Assembly: GCF_006363815.1 (NCBI RefSeq)
Contig: NZ_RRYT01000001.1
Coordinates: 1-64,000 of the forward strand
Direction: 5' to 3'
Source: Thermomonospora catenispora
Lineage (GTDB): Bacteria; Actinomycetota; Actinomycetes; Streptosporangiales; Streptosporangiaceae
DNA: 64,000 bases
Positions 18,723 to 29,700 of the stretch are shown piece by piece. Position 1 is the stretch's first letter, and each line of letters opens with the position of its first letter. A model generated the notes under the pieces. It saw only the letters and a program-made list of their open reading frames with translations, made no database searches and had not been told where the DNA came from. Position numbers and translations under genes: made by a program.

Positions 18723-21374
18723 TCAGCCGGTGTTCTGCAACCCGGCGGCGACGCCGTTGACCGACAGCAGCAACAGCTCCTCCAGACGCCTGCGTTCGGC
18801 GTCGTCGGCGACGCCCGCCCGCAGCGCGGTCAGCGCCCGCAGCTGCAGGTGGGACAGGGCGTCCACATACGGGTTGCGCAGCTCGACGGCGCGGGACAGC
18901 ACCCGGCGGTTCTCCAGCAGCCGCCGGTGGCCGGTGACCGCCAGCACCAGGGAGCGGGTCCGGTCGTACTCGGCGAGCACCGTCTCGGTCATCTCCGGAC
19001 GGCCGCCGAGGGCCAGATAGCGCTCGGCGATGGCGCGGTCGGTCTTGGCCAGGCTCATCTCGGCGTTGTCGAGCATGGAGGCGAACAGCGGCCAGGCCGC
19101 GTACGCCTCCTTCAGCTCCTCCAGCCCGTCCTCCCCGACGGCCTCCAGGCCCGAGCCCAGCCCGTACCAGCCGGGGAGGTTGATCCGGGTCTGCGTCCAG
19201 GCGAACACCCACGGGATGGCGCGCAGGTCCTCCAGGCCCTTGGCGGCCCGGCGGCGGGCCGGGCGGGACCCGATCCGCAGCTCGGAGATCTCCTCCAGCG
19301 GGCTGATCCGGGCGAACCACTCGGCGAAGCCCTCGGTCTCCACCAGCGAGCGGAACGCCCGCTCCGCGGCCTCGCTGATCCGGTCGGCCAGCGGGCGGAA
19401 CCGGGCGGCGGCCTGGCGGGCGCGCGCCTCCACGTCGGGGGTGGAGGCCAGCATGATCGCGTTGGTGACCTGCTCGATGTGCCGCTTGGCGATCTGCGGC
19501 TGGCCGTACCGGGCGAAGATCACCTCTCCCTGCTCGGTGACCTTGAACCGGCCCGCCACCGAGCCGGGGGCCTGCGCCAGGATCGCCCGGTTGGCCGGGC
19601 CCCCGCCGCGGCCCAGCGATCCGCCGCGGCCGTGGAACAGCGTCAGCCGCACGCCGTTGCGGGCCGCCCACGCCACCAGCGCCTCCTGCGCGTCGTACAG
19701 CCGCAGCGTGGCGGTGGTGGGGCCGAGCTGCTTGGCCGAGTCGGAGTAGCCGAGCATGACCTCCAGACGGCGGCCGGTGGCCTCCAGACGGCGTCGGACG
19801 GCGGGGATCTCCAGCATGCCGTCCAGCACGGCCGGGGCGCGTTCCAGGTCCTCGCCGGTCTCGAACAGGGGGATCACGTCCAGCACCGGCGGGCGTTCCA
19901 GGGACTCGGCCAGCTCGTGCACGGCGGCGATGTCGTCGGCCGAGCGGGTGAAGGACACGATGTAGCGGCGGCAGGCGCGCTCCCCGAAGCGCTGCTGGAT
20001 CCACGCCACCACCCGCAGCGTGTCCAGCACCTCCTCGGTCGTCTCGCTCAGCGGGCCGCCCGCGCGCACCTCGGCCAGCGCCTGCTCATGGACGCCCGAG
20101 TGCTGGCGGATCTCCAGCTCGGCCAGGTGGAACCCGAACGTCTCCACCTGCCAGATCAGGTCCTGCACCCGGCCGTAGGCCTGCCGCGCCGCGCCCGCCC
20201 GGGCCAGGGACTCCTGGACGACGCGCAGGTCGTCCAGCAGCTCCTCCGGGGAGGCGTAGGCCAGGTCGGCGTCGCGTTCCCGGGTGGCGGCGATGCGGTC
20301 GGCCGCATACAGCAGGAACTGCCGGTGCGGCTCGTCCGGCGACCGCTTGGCGATCTCGGCGAACCGGGCGGGGTGGGCGGTGCGCGCGGCGGCCAGCCGG
20401 TCGCGCAGCGCCGCCGACGGCGGGGTGGTGGAGGCGTGGACGGTCAGCTCCCGGCCGATCCGGGCGCAGGTGTTCTCCAGGGCGCGCAGCACGTGCTCGG
20501 CCTGGATCGCGATCGCGTCCCGGGTGACCTGCGCGGTCACGTACGGGTTGCCGTCGCGGTCGCCGCCGATCCAGCTGCCGAAGCGCAGGTAGGGGCGGGC
20601 CAGCGGCGGGCGGGCGCCGGTGGCGGGGTCGAGCGCGGCGTCCAGGGCCCGGTAGACCCGCGGCACCACCCGGTAGATCGTCTCGTCGAACGCGGCCATC
20701 GCGGTGCGGACCTCGTCCAGCGGGTCCATCTGGGTGCGCCTGCGCAGCGCGGTGCGCCACAGCAGGTCCACCTCCTCGCGCAGCCGGCGCTCCAGCTCCG
20801 TCCGCTCGGCCGCGCCCAGCCGGGCGTCGTTGAGCTCCTCCAGCAGGGAGCCGATCCGCGTGATCGCGGTCACCACGGCGCGTCGGCGGGCCTCGGTGGG
20901 GTGCGCGGTGAACACCGGGCGGAACTCCAGCCCCTCCAGCACCTCGGCCAGCCGGTGCTCGCCCATCTCGCGGATCCGCTGCACGGCCGCCGCCAGGGAG
21001 CCCTTGACCGGGGCGGCCGGATCGGCGTCCCGCTCCCGCAGGGTGCGGATGCGGTGGTGCTCCTCGGCCAGGTTGGTCAGATGGAAGTAGACGGTGAACG
21101 CCCGCGCCACCTGTTCGGCCCGCTCCAACGACCAGCCGTTCACGATGGCGGCGACCTCGTCGATGGACACCAGGCCGCGGCGGGCGTCGATCACCGCCCG
21201 GCGCAGCCGTTCCACGTCCTCCAGCAGTTCCCGGCCGCCGTACTCGACCAGGCTGTCCCCCAGCATGGAGCCGAGCAGCCGAACGTCCCGACGCAACGGC
21301 TCGGGCATCTCCTCGCGCAGCGCCCTGCGGTGCTCGGGCGTGTTCTCGGCGGGTGCGTCCGTTTCAGTGGCCAC
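18723..21374 (-). CDS. ppc: Phosphoenolpyruvate carboxylase
   Basis: 883 aa from GTG 21374. Carboxylates PEP to oxaloacetate, the anaplerotic step. Signature 1 is [14 protein letters not shown] with the catalytic His; signature 2 is [13 protein letters not shown]; the glycine-rich loop is [14 protein letters not shown]. It ends with the conserved [10 protein letters not shown], the C-terminal allosteric tail. A TAGGCT hexamer ends 7 nt before the GTG and there is no spaced SD, so the mRNA is probably leaderless. It is divergent from the acyl-CoA carboxylase beta gene, both spending bicarbonate. birA follows 14 bp after the stop, probably co-transcribed. Confidence 0.97.
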   Translation of the reverse strand: MATETDAPAENTPEHRRALREEMPEPLRRDVRLLGSMLGDSLVEYGGRELLEDVERLRRAVIDARRGLVSIDEVAAIVNGWSLERAEQVARAFTVYFHLTNLAEEHHRIRTLRERDADPAAPVKGSLAAAVQRIREMGEHRLAEVLEGLEFRPVFTAHPTEARRRAVVTAITRIGSLLEELNDARLGAAERTELERRLREEVDLLWRTALRRRTQMDPLDEVRTAMAAFDETIYRVVPRVYRALDAALDPATGARPPLARPYLRFGSWIGGDRDGNPYVTAQVTRDAIAIQAEHVLRALENTCARIGRELTVHASTTPPSAALRDRLAAARTAHPARFAEIAKRSPDEPHRQFLLYAADRIAATRERDADLAYASPEELLDDLRVVQESLARAGAARQAYGRVQDLIWQVETFGFHLAELEIRQHSGVHEQALAEVRAGGPLSETTEEVLDTLRVVAWIQQRFGERACRRYIVSFTRSADDIAAVHELAESLERPPVLDVIPLFETGEDLERAPAVLDGMLEIPAVRRRLEATGRRLEVMLGYSDSAKQLGPTTATLRLYDAQEALVAWAARNGVRLTLFHGRGGSLGRGGGPANRAILAQAPGSVAGRFKVTEQGEVIFARYGQPQIAKRHIEQVTNAIMLASTPDVEARARQAAARFRPLADRISEAAERAFRSLVETEGFAEWFARISPLEEISELRIGSRPARRRAAKGLEDLRAIPWVFAWTQTRINLPGWYGLGSGLEAVGEDGLEELKEAYAAWPLFASMLDNAEMSLAKTDRAIAERYLALGGRPEMTETVLAEYDRTRSLVLAVTGHRRLLENRRVLSRAVELRNPYVDALSHLQLRALTALRAGVADDAERRRLEELLLLSVNGVAAGLQNTG

Positions 21375-21477
21375 GCCCCTCAGCCTAGTCAGCCGCGCTC
21401 CGCGCGATCGGGGGGCGGTGGCCGTCTTCGGGGGCCTGCCCGCCGAGCTCGGCAAGCGTGTAGTTACAGTGCCTCCC
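21375..21477. promoter_or_regulatory. Divergent leaderless promoters of ppc and carboxylase beta gene
   Basis: Minus strand: TAGGCT (21382-21387), then 7 nt, then the ppc GTG. Plus strand: TACAGT (21465-21470), then 7 nt, then the ATG at 21478. Neither start has a usable Shine-Dalgarno. No -35 consensus was found. Confidence 0.6.
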
Positions 21478-23079
21478 ATGGCGATGCATGCTCCCGAGCC
21501 CACGGGCGAGATCGACATCCACACCACCGCCGGCAAGATCGCCGAGCTGGAGCGCCGCAGGCACGAGGCGGTCCACGCGGGCTCGGCCAAGGCGGTCGAG
21601 AAGCAGCATGCCAAGGGCAAGATGACCGCCCGGGAGCGGATCGAGGCCCTGCTGGACCCGGGCTCGTTCGTGGAGTTCGACGAGCTGGCCCGGCACCGCT
21701 CGACCAACTTCGGGATGGAGCGCAACCGTCCCTACGGCGACGGGGTGGTCACCGGCTACGGCACCATCGACGGCCGGCACGTGGCGGTGTTCAGCCAGGA
21801 CTTCACCGTGATGGGCGGATCGCTGGGCGAGGTCTTCGGCGAGAAGATCTGCAAGGTCATGGACCACGCCCTCAAGACCGGCTGCCCGGTGATCGGGATC
21901 AACGACTCCGGCGGCGCCCGCATCCAGGAGGGCGTGGTGGCGCTCGGCCTGTACGCGGAGATCTTCAAGCGGAACGTGCACGCCTCCGGCGTGATCCCGC
22001 AGATCTCGCTGATCATGGGGCCGTGCGCGGGCGGCGCGGTGTACTCGCCGGCGATCACCGACTTCATCGTGATGGTCGACCAGACCTCGCACATGTTCAT
22101 CACCGGCCCGGACGTGATCAAGACGGTGACCGGTGAGACGGTGACCATGGAGGAGCTGGGCGGCGCGCACACCCACAACACCAAGTCGGGCGTGGCGCAC
22201 TACCAGGCCGCGGATGAGAACGACGCGTTCGAGTACGTCAAGGCGCTGCTGTCGTACCTGCCGTCCAACAACCTGTCCGATCCGCCGGCCTTCGAGGCGC
22301 CGGTGGACCTGGACCGGGTCGACGCCGAGTGCGCGGCGCTGGACACCCTGATCCCCGACTCGCCGAACCAGCCCTACGACATGCACACGGTGATCGAGCA
22401 CGTGCTCGACGACGGGGAGTTCCTCGAGGTCCACCCGCTGTTCGCGCCCAACATCATCTGCGGGTTCGGCCGGGTGGAGGGCCACTCGGTCGGGGTGGTG
22501 GCCAACCAGCCGATGCAGCTGGCCGGAACGCTGGACATCGACGCCTCGGAGAAGGCCGCCCGGTTCGTGCGGACCTGCGACGCGTTCAACATCCCGGTGC
22601 TGACCTTCGTGGACGTGCCCGGCTTCCTGCCCGGCACCGACCAGGAGTACGGCGGGATCATCCGGCGCGGCGCCAAGCTGCTGTACGCCTACGCCGAGGC
22701 CACCGTGCCGCTGGTCACCGTGATCACCCGCAAGGCCTACGGCGGGGCCTACGACGTCATGGGCTCCAAGCACCTGGGCGCCGACATCAACCTCGCCTGG
22801 CCGACCGCGCAGATCGCGGTGATGGGCGCGCAGGGCGCGGTGAACATCCTCTACCGGCGGGAGCTGGCCGCCGCCGAGGACCCCGACGCCCGGCGCGCCG
22901 AGCTGATCACCGAGTACGAGGACACGCTGGCCAACCCCTACATCGCGGCCGAGCGCGGCTATGTGGACGCGGTGATCAAGCCGTCGGAGACCCGCGGCCA
23001 GGTGATCCGGGCGCTGCGGGCGCTGCGCGGCAAGCGGGCCTCGCTGCCGCCCAAGAAGCACGGCAACATCCCGCTGTGA
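21478..23079 (+). CDS. Acyl-CoA carboxylase beta subunit (AccD5/PccB-type carboxyltransferase)
   Basis: 533 aa, standard for actinobacterial propionyl/acetyl-CoA carboxylase beta. Transfers carboxyl from biotin to acyl-CoA. N-terminal lobe (about 20-260): [32 protein letters not shown], the oxyanion-type [13 protein letters not shown] and [14 protein letters not shown]-terminal lobe: [19 protein letters not shown] and [17 protein letters not shown]. No SD; leaderless arrangement with TACAGT 7 nt upstream. An epsilon subunit follows 40 bp downstream. The biotinylated alpha subunit is elsewhere (48.2 kb). Substrate (acetyl- or propionyl-CoA) cannot be fixed by eye. Confidence 0.95.
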   Translation: MAMHAPEPTGEIDIHTTAGKIAELERRRHEAVHAGSAKAVEKQHAKGKMTARERIEALLDPGSFVEFDELARHRSTNFGMERNRPYGDGVVTGYGTIDGRHVAVFSQDFTVMGGSLGEVFGEKICKVMDHALKTGCPVIGINDSGGARIQEGVVALGLYAEIFKRNVHASGVIPQISLIMGPCAGGAVYSPAITDFIVMVDQTSHMFITGPDVIKTVTGETVTMEELGGAHTHNTKSGVAHYQAADENDAFEYVKALLSYLPSNNLSDPPAFEAPVDLDRVDAECAALDTLIPDSPNQPYDMHTVIEHVLDDGEFLEVHPLFAPNIICGFGRVEGHSVGVVANQPMQLAGTLDIDASEKAARFVRTCDAFNIPVLTFVDVPGFLPGTDQEYGGIIRRGAKLLYAYAEATVPLVTVITRKAYGGAYDVMGSKHLGADINLAWPTAQIAVMGAQGAVNILYRRELAAAEDPDARRAELITEYEDTLANPYIAAERGYVDAVIKPSETRGQVIRALRALRGKRASLPPKKHGNIPL

Positions 23080-23119
23080 CCCCGTCGAACCCGTCGAGTC
23101 CCGTTCCGAGGAGGTCCCG

Positions 23120-23344
23120 GTGAGCGCTCAGGACAGACCGGTGCTGCGGATCGTCCGGGGAGACGCCACGCCCGAGGAGGTCGCCGCGCTGGTGGCGGCG
23201 CTGAGCGCGCGGGCCGCGGCGGCCGCGGCGGCCGCGGGCGAGGGTTCGCGGCCCAGGTCGCTGTGGGCGGACCGGTCGGCGATGATGCGCCGGTCGCTGC
23301 CGTACGGGCCGGGCGCCTGGCGGGCGTCGACGCTGCCGCGCTGA
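23120..23344 (+). CDS. accE: Acyl-CoA carboxylase epsilon subunit
   Basis: 74 aa from GTG 23120, with GAGGAGG 5 nt upstream. Small actinobacteria-specific subunit that tightens association of alpha and beta subunits. It has the two hallmarks of the family: the N-terminal VLRIVRGDATPEEVAALVA and the C-terminal Trp/Arg region WADRSAMMRRSLPYGPGAWR, separated by an alanine-rich stretch (a run of about 9 Ala with one Arg). Immediately downstream of the beta subunit. Confidence 0.92.
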   Translation: MSAQDRPVLRIVRGDATPEEVAALVAALSARAAAAAAAAGEGSRPRSLWADRSAMMRRSLPYGPGAWRASTLPR

Positions 23345-23354
23345 CGGGCGGGCC

Positions 23355-23377
23355 GGGCGCCGGCGCGGTCGGCGCCC
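23355..23377 (+). terminator. Hairpin after carboxylase beta-epsilon operon
   Basis: GGGCGCC (23355-23361) pairs with GGCGCCC (23371-23377) around a 9-nt loop, 10 bp after the accE stop. No T-tract. Confidence 0.4.
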
Positions 23378-23497
23378 CCGTTCCCGGGCCGATCCGCCGC
23401 CCGGAACGGGGGTGTTCGCCCTTGCTCGTCGGGGATGTCGCCGGGGGAGCCACGCGGTGAGCAGGGCGGTTCCCCACCCTGGGGGCCCGCCCGCGAA

Positions 23498-23503
23498 TAA
23501 GGT
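23498..23503 (+). promoter_or_regulatory. -10 element of the NYN-domain gene
   Basis: TAAGGT, 9 nt before the ATG at 23513. The intervening AGAAGG could also be a very close ribosome site, so leaderless initiation is less certain here than elsewhere in the window. Confidence 0.4.
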
Positions 23504-23512
23504 AGAAGGCCC

Positions 23513-24502
23513 ATGGCTACCTCGGAGCTCGTTCCCCAGCCCGCCCGCTACGCCGTTTTCGTGGACGCGGGATACCTCTACGCTGCCTCGGGGGCGCTGC
23601 TCTTGGATGCCACCTCGCGCCGCGAGTACCGGGTGGCGGCCGAGAAGCTGATCCTGGCGCTGACCAGCCACGCCGCCGAGGGGCTGCGGGGTGAGCTGCT
23701 GCGGGTGTACTGGTTCGACGCCGCGCCGCGCCGCCAGCCGACCGTGGACCAGCGGGTGATCGCCAACCTGCCGCTGGTGAAGCTGCGGCTGGGCAATCTG
23801 AACGCCCAGGGCCAGCAGAAGGGCGTGGACGCCCAGCTGCGCGCCGACCTGGAGTCGCTGGCCCGGCACCGCGCCATCACCGACGCGGTGCTGCTGGCGG
23901 GAGACGAGGACATGCTGCCCGCCGTGGAGGCGGCCCAGTCCTACGGGGTGCGGGTGCACCTGTGGGGGGTGGAGCCCACGCACGGCTCCAACCAGGCCGA
24001 ATGGCTGGTGTGGGAGTCCGACACCGTGGAGGTGCTCACGGCCGACTTCCTGCGCCCCTACTTCACCAAGGCCAAGGCCCTGCCGGTGCCGTCGGCGCCG
24101 GCGCCGCGCGCCCCGTCCTCGGCCAAGCCCTCCCCGGTGCCCTCCCCGTCCCAGGTGTTCGCCGGCCGGGTCCCGGCGACCAGGCCCGTTCCCCAGGCGG
24201 GCGGACGGCCCGCCGGCGGCTCGTCGGGGAGCGCGCACTCCGACGCCAAGCTCGGCCCCGACCGCGCCCAGATGCTGGAGATCGGCGAGCACATCGCGCA
24301 GAAGTGGCTGTTCGAGCGGGGGCGCGACAACATCCGGGACCTGCTGCCCGGCCCGATCCTCCCCCCGGTCATCGACAAGGAGCTGCTGATCGAGGCCGAG
24401 AAGGAGCTGGGCCGCTCGCTGCGCCCCTACCAGGAGGCCCGTACCTGGCTCCGCGACGGCTTCTGGGACCGGGTGTACCGCGAGTTCGGCATCCGCGCCT
24501 GA
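23513..24502 (+). CDS. NYN (PIN-like) domain putative RNA-processing nuclease
   Basis: 329 aa. The N-terminal NYN domain (about 12-175) begins RYAVFVDAGYLYAASGALL, with acidic residues in VFVDAG and LLAGDEDMLPAVEAA, the PIN-like metal-binding pattern of LabA/DUF88 proteins. A Pro/Ala-rich linker (about 188-245) leads to a conserved C-terminal helical module (about 250-329: MLEIGEHIAQKWLFERGRDN to DRVYREFGIRA) that may bind nucleic acid. Metal-dependent RNA cleavage is the family expectation, not shown here. Monocistronic by position. Confidence 0.85.
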   Translation: MATSELVPQPARYAVFVDAGYLYAASGALLLDATSRREYRVAAEKLILALTSHAAEGLRGELLRVYWFDAAPRRQPTVDQRVIANLPLVKLRLGNLNAQGQQKGVDAQLRADLESLARHRAITDAVLLAGDEDMLPAVEAAQSYGVRVHLWGVEPTHGSNQAEWLVWESDTVEVLTADFLRPYFTKAKALPVPSAPAPRAPSSAKPSPVPSPSQVFAGRVPATRPVPQAGGRPAGGSSGSAHSDAKLGPDRAQMLEIGEHIAQKWLFERGRDNIRDLLPGPILPPVIDKELLIEAEKELGRSLRPYQEARTWLRDGFWDRVYREFGIRA

Positions 24503-24510
24503 GGCGGCCC

Positions 24511-24536
24511 CGCACCGATCGCCCGCACCGATCGCC
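24511..24536. repeat. Tandem 13-bp repeat, two units
   Basis: CGCACCGATCGCC occurs twice head to tail just after the NYN gene. The surrounding 209-bp spacer before the repair gene contains no recognisable gene. Confidence 0.6.
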
Positions 24537-24711
24537 CGCGCCGGGCGCGGCCCTCCGGGCGTCCCGGTCCCCCGCCCGCTCCCTCGTCCGCTCTCCCGCC
24601 GGTCCCCGGCGGAGCGCGACCCCGGCCCGTCCCGCCGCGTCCGCCGGCGCGCCCACGAGCGCGTCCGATTTCCGCCGGTGCTCCGGCGGGTCGTGGGGTT
24701 AACTCGAGGGG

Positions 24712-26166
24712 GTGTTGGACTTCGACTCCTGCTATCGAGCGGTCGTGGCCCGGGACGCCCGGTTCGACGGGCGGTTCTTCACCGCGGTGCTCTCGACGGG
24801 GATCTACTGCCGGCCGGTGTGCCCGGCCCGCACGCCGGCGCGGCGGAACGTGCGGTTCTACGCGGACGCCGCGGCGGCGGAGGCGGCCGGGTTCCGGCCG
24901 TGCAAGCGGTGCCGCCCCGAGGCGTGCCCCGGATCGGCGCACTGGGACTTCCGCGGGGACCTGGTGCGGCGGGCGCTGCGGCTGATCGAGGACGGCGTGG
25001 TCGACGACCACGGGGTGCGGGGCCTGGCGGCGCGGCTGGCGGTGACCGAACGGCATCTGCACCGGCTGTTCGTGGCCGAGCTCGGGGCCTCTCCCAAGGC
25101 GGTGGCGCGCAGCCGGCGGCTGCGCCTGGCGCGGCGGCTGCTGCAGGAGACGTCGATGCCGGTGACGGACGTGGCGTTCGCCGCCGGGTTCGGCAGCGTC
25201 CGGCAGTTCAACGCGACGATGCGGCAGGTGTACGGGCAGACGCCCTCCCAGCTGCGCGGACCGCGTCCGGCGCCGGGACCGGGGCTGGAGCTGCGCCTGG
25301 CGGTGCGGCCGCCCTTCGCGGCGGCGGAGCTGCTGGAGTTCCTGGCCGCCCGCGCGATACCGGGGGTGGAGGAGGTCACGGCCGGACGGTACGTCCGGTC
25401 GGGGCCGGGCCCGTACGCGATCGAGCTGCTGCCCCGGGACACGCATGTGCTGCTGCGGGCCGACGCCCCGGACCTGCGGGACGTCGCCCGGCTGGTGACC
25501 CGCTGCCGGCGGCTGCTGGACCTGGACGCCGATCCGCACGCGGTGCGCCAGGTGCTGGGCGGCGACCCGCTGCTGGCCCCACTGGTGGAGCGGCGCCCCG
25601 GGCTGCGGGTGCCGGGCTCCTTCGACGGGTTCGAGACGGCGGTGCGGGCGGTGCTGGGCCAGCAGGTCTCGGTGGCGGCGGCCCGCACGCTGGCGGGCCG
25701 GCTGGTCCGGCGGTGCGGGGAGGCGCTGCCGCAGCCGGTGGGGACGGTGACGCACCGGTTCCCCTCGCCGGCGGCGCTCGCGGAGGCGGACCTGTCGGGG
25801 CTGGGTCTGACCGGCTCACGAGAGCGCGCCCTGCGCGCCCTGGCCGCCGCCGTCGCCTCCGGCGAGCTCGATCTGAGCGGCGGAGCGGACCCGGCCGAGA
25901 CCGCCGACAGGCTGCTGGCCCTGCCGGGCGTCGGCCCGTGGACGGCGGCGTACCTGGCCATGCGGGCGCTCGGCGACCCCGACGCGTTCCCGGCGGGCGA
26001 CCTGGGCCTGCGCACCGCCGTCCGGGCGTTGACGGGCTCCTCGCCGACCCCCCGCGAGCTGACCGAACGAGCCGAGGCGTGGCGCCCGTGGCGCGCGTAC
26101 GCGGTGATGCATCTGTGGGCGTCGCTGTCGGCGCCGTCCACCCCGACACTGGAGAAGGTCTCATGA
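24712..26166 (+). CDS. alkA: Ada/AlkA fusion: zinc-Cys methyl sensor, AraC HTH and 3-methyladenine DNA glycosylase
   Basis: 484 aa from GTG 24712. The N-terminal Ada Zn domain (about 1-75) keeps the four cysteines in YCRPVCPAR and FRPCKRCRPE, where methyl transfer from phosphotriesters switches Ada on. An AraC-type HTH (about 85-185: LAARLAVTERHLHRLF and AFAAGFGSVRQFNATMRQ) follows. Then the AlkA N-terminal domain and an HhH-GPD glycosylase (about 300-470) with LPGVGPWTAAYLAMRAL and the catalytic Asp in FPAGDLGL. It excises alkylated purines and probably activates its own operon. The gene overlaps ogt by 4 bp (ATGA). TTAACT lies 7 nt before the GTG, a near match to the leaderless pattern. Confidence 0.94.
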   Translation: MLDFDSCYRAVVARDARFDGRFFTAVLSTGIYCRPVCPARTPARRNVRFYADAAAAEAAGFRPCKRCRPEACPGSAHWDFRGDLVRRALRLIEDGVVDDHGVRGLAARLAVTERHLHRLFVAELGASPKAVARSRRLRLARRLLQETSMPVTDVAFAAGFGSVRQFNATMRQVYGQTPSQLRGPRPAPGPGLELRLAVRPPFAAAELLEFLAARAIPGVEEVTAGRYVRSGPGPYAIELLPRDTHVLLRADAPDLRDVARLVTRCRRLLDLDADPHAVRQVLGGDPLLAPLVERRPGLRVPGSFDGFETAVRAVLGQQVSVAAARTLAGRLVRRCGEALPQPVGTVTHRFPSPAALAEADLSGLGLTGSRERALRALAAAVASGELDLSGGADPAETADRLLALPGVGPWTAAYLAMRALGDPDAFPAGDLGLRTAVRALTGSSPTPRELTERAEAWRPWRAYAVMHLWASLSAPSTPTLEKVS

Positions 26167-26729
26167 TCAATGCGACGGTCCTGGACACCCCCGTCGGGCC
26201 GCTGGCGCTGCTGGAGCACGACGGGGCGCTCGTCGGCGGCGGGTTCACCGCCGACCCCCGCGAGCTGCACGCCCGCCTGCATCCGACGCTGCGTGCCCAC
26301 CCCCTGGTCGAGGTCGCCGACCTGGGCGACATCGCCAAGGCCCACCTCGCCTACTTCGACGGCGATCCGACCGCCCTGGAGGCGGTCGCCGTCCACCAGC
26401 CCGGCACACCCCGCCGGGAACGCCTGCTGGCCGCCCTCCGCCGGGTCCGTCCCGGCGAGACCGTCACCTACGCGGAGCTGGCGGTCCGCGCCGGACTGGA
26501 GCGCACCGCCGCCCGGGCCGCGGGCCAGGCCTGCGCGCAAAACCTGGTCGCCCCGGCCGTCCCCTGCCACCGCGTGCTCCCGGCGGCCGGCGGCGCCGGT
26601 CTCGCCCGGTACGGCGGCTACTACTACGGCGCCGAGCGCAAGCGGTGGCTCCTGGAGCACGAGTCCGGCCGCCGGCCCGCCCCCCTGGTCGGCGTCAGTG
26701 CGGGGCGGGCTGGCGCCAGTACGGCATGA
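26163..26729 (+). CDS. ogt: Methylated-DNA-[protein]-cysteine S-methyltransferase
   Basis: 188 aa. Suicide repair of O6-methylguanine: the methyl group moves to the cysteine of PCHRVLP. Upstream lie the helix-turn-helix VRPGETVTYAELAVRAGL and the asparagine hinge of ACAQNL. The start overlaps the stop of the Ada/AlkA gene (ATGA), so the two form a coupled alkylation-damage operon, with the adaptive sensor on AlkA and not on this enzyme. The last 35 bp overlap the 3' end of the convergent LysM-BTAD gene; the final 20 or so residues are beyond the conserved core. Confidence 0.93.
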   Translation: MINATVLDTPVGPLALLEHDGALVGGGFTADPRELHARLHPTLRAHPLVEVADLGDIAKAHLAYFDGDPTALEAVAVHQPGTPRRERLLAALRRVRPGETVTYAELAVRAGLERTAARAAGQACAQNLVAPAVPCHRVLPAAGGAGLARYGGYYYGAERKRWLLEHESGRRPAPLVGVSAGRAGASTA

Positions 26730-29700
26730 GCTCCTCGATCAGGGCCTCGGTCTCGGGCTGCAGCTGATCGATCAGGGGGTCGGCGCCGAGCCGGCCGCGC
26801 AGCTCCTCGACGACCGTCCGCACCTGGGTCCGGTCCCCGGTGGCGTGCGCGGCGCGCAGCAGGTCGCGCCACAGGCCCTCGTCGCCGGGGGCCATCCGCA
26901 GGCCGGCGCGGGCGGCGCGGGCGGCGCCGCGGGCGTCGCCCTCCTCCAGGCGCATCACGGCCAGACGGTGGGCCACGTCGACGACCCGGGCGGTGGCCTC
27001 GTACTCCAGCGGGTCGGCGGCCAGCCAGCCGTACCGGCCGCGCGGACGATCGGCCAGCAGGGGGCCGCGGACCAGGTCCAGGGCGCAGGACAGGTAGGCG
27101 GCCTCGGAGGCGGGCTCGGCGGCCGACCGCCAGATCAGCCAGCGGAACACCGCCCAGTCGACGCGGACCTGCGACCCCAGCCTGATCCGGCCGCGGTCGT
27201 CGTAGTACAGGTTCGGGCGGCCGCGCGCGTCCCGGCCCAGCCAGTCGGCGACCCGGGCGATGCAGGCGTCGCGCACGGCGGTGCTGACGCCGCGCGGCCA
27301 GATCGCCCCGCCCAGCACGGTCGGGTGCACCCCGCCGGGGTGGGTGGCCAGATACACCAGGATCTCGGTGCACAGGTCGCGGCGGCTGTCGTCCATCGGG
27401 CCGGGGGCGTCGATCTCGATCGGGCCGAGCAGGCGGATGTCCACCTCGCAGCGGTGCTCGGCGTGCGCGGGCTCCTCCCCGGCGGCCAGGTCGGCCAGCG
27501 GGGCGCCGTCCCGGCGGCTCGCCGTGCGGAACAGGTCGGCCACCGCGGCGTACTGCTCCTCGCCGATGAGCTGCGCCGCCACGTCGAACCCGAGGACTCC
27601 GGCGTGCAGCCGGCCCTCGGCGTCGACGTCCCAGGTCCAGGCCGCGCCCTGCACCTCCCCGGCGACCAGGTAGCCGGCCGCCGTCCGCTGCCCGGTGCGG
27701 GCCAGCGCCAGCAGCCGGTCCGCCTCCTCGGGGGCGGGCGGGTCGGCCATGATCAGGTAATGCGGCATCCAGGCCTCGCCGAACACCCCGCGGCATCGGC
27801 CGGTCAGCACCGAGTCCGCCCCGGAGGCCGCCAGCGCCTGCCGCACCTCCTCGCCGCGGGCCTCCAGCTCGGGCAGCGCGTCGTGCAGGGTGGGCACCGC
27901 CCGGACCCGATCGGGGGCGATCTCGGCCAGGCTGCGGCCCAGCTCGACGCCGAACCCGACCAGCGTGATCCGCATGTGGTCGGACCAGCGGTTGGTGGCC
28001 AGCTCCAGCGCGATGGCGGCGAGCACGGCGCGCCGGACCTCCGCCGGCCCGCGCACCGCGATGAGCCCGTGCGCGGCCTCCAGGTCCACCAGGATGCGGC
28101 CGGTCCGGTTGGTGCCCAGCGACACCAGCCCCGGGTAAGGCGCCAGCACGTCGCCCAGCTCGGCGGGGTCCATCTCCGCCAGCGCGTGCGCGGGCAGCCG
28201 CCACACCTGGCCGTCGTCGAACGACAGCCACGGCTCGGGCGGGTTCGGGTCGGCGGGCGCGATCCACAGGTCCAGGCTCTCGGTCCCCAGGTGGACGCCG
28301 TAGACGGTGGGCAGGGTGCGACCGTCGGCGGCCAGCGAGCGGGACAGCTGCCGCAGCCCCAGGTCCAGCAGCCGCGCCCCTTCCTCGTCCCGGGCCACCC
28401 GCAGCCCCTCCTCGGCGCGCGCCGCCGCCCCCTCCGGACGGGGGATCATGGTCCCGGGGTCGCGGTGCAGCATCTGCTCGCGCCGTCGCCGGCCCAGCGC
28501 CGCGAGCACCCCGGCGGCCAGCAGCGACGCCGCCGCCAGCCCGTGCGGCCAGCTCAGCTCCGGCAGGGCGATCCCGCCGTCGTCGGCCTCGCGCCGCTCG
28601 GCCCCGGCGGTGGGCCGCGGCTCGGGCTCCGGGGAACGCCGCGGGGCGGGGGCCTGCGCCTCGGCCGGGTGCTCCGTCCGGTCCGGGGCGGGGGCCGAAG
28701 TCGCGGGCGGCTGCGGAGCCCGGGTCTGCGGTGGGGCGGGGGACGGCGTGGCCGGCGACGCCTCTCGGGGCGGCGGGGCGGGGGCCGAAGTCACGGGCGG
28801 CTGCGGGGCTCGTTCGCGCGGCGGGGCCGGGGCCTGCGCGTCGGGCGGGGCCTCGCCGCGCGGCGGGGCCTCAGGAAGCGCCTCGGAGCGGTCCGGAGGG
28901 GAGGGCTCCGCAGGGTCGGGGCGGGGTTCGCCGTAGCGGTAGTAATCCCCCAGATCCTCGACCGGGACGACCTCGGCGCCGACCGCGTCCGGGGGCAGCT
29001 CCAGGATCCAGCCGGGGCGGATCAGGCTGGCAATGGTCAGCTTGGAGCCGTCGGGCTGCACGCGCCCCTTGTTGAGCTCGTAGATCTCCCGGTAGCGGCG
29101 GCCGTCCCCCAGGCACTTGTCGGCGATCTCCCACAGGCTCTCGTGGTGGCGTCCCTGCGGAGGCTGCACCCGGTAGATCTTGGTGGTCCGCGTCCTGCGC
29201 ACCGGCTCGGCCGCGGCTCCCCCGTCGACGTCCGGCGCGGCCCGGTTCGTCGTCGCCGCGGCGGGCGGCGGGCCGGGCGGCGCCGGCGCGGTCGCGGCCA
29301 TCGGCTGGAACTGCGCGGCCGCCGCCGGCGGCGGCCCCTGCTGGAGCAGGTCCCGTCCGGAGAACGCGGGCATCACCGCCGTCGTCGCGGTGAACAGCAG
29401 CAGCGCCGCCACCACCAGCCGGTGCACCAGCGACTGCAGCCCGCCCGCCAGCGGCACCCGGGCGGGCACCCCGACCCCGCGGATGCCGGCGTGCACCTCG
29501 ACCGCCACGCAGGCCACCAGTTGCAGCCATGCCAGCCACACGCAGGCGACCAGGACGGAGACGACCGATTCCGGGCCGAGCCGCCGGGTCAGGTCCTCCG
29601 CCGTGGGCAGCCGGTCGGGCAGCGGCGAGCCGAACACCAGCAGCAGCGCCACGGGCACCCCGACGACCAGCGCCGCCAGCGCCAGCAGCGCGCCCAACCC

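Noticed and set aside
18849-22136. 1095-codon plus-strand open frame over ppc
   Set aside because: Antisense shadow of a clear PEP carboxylase; composition is a by-product of high-GC codon bias and it has no domain.
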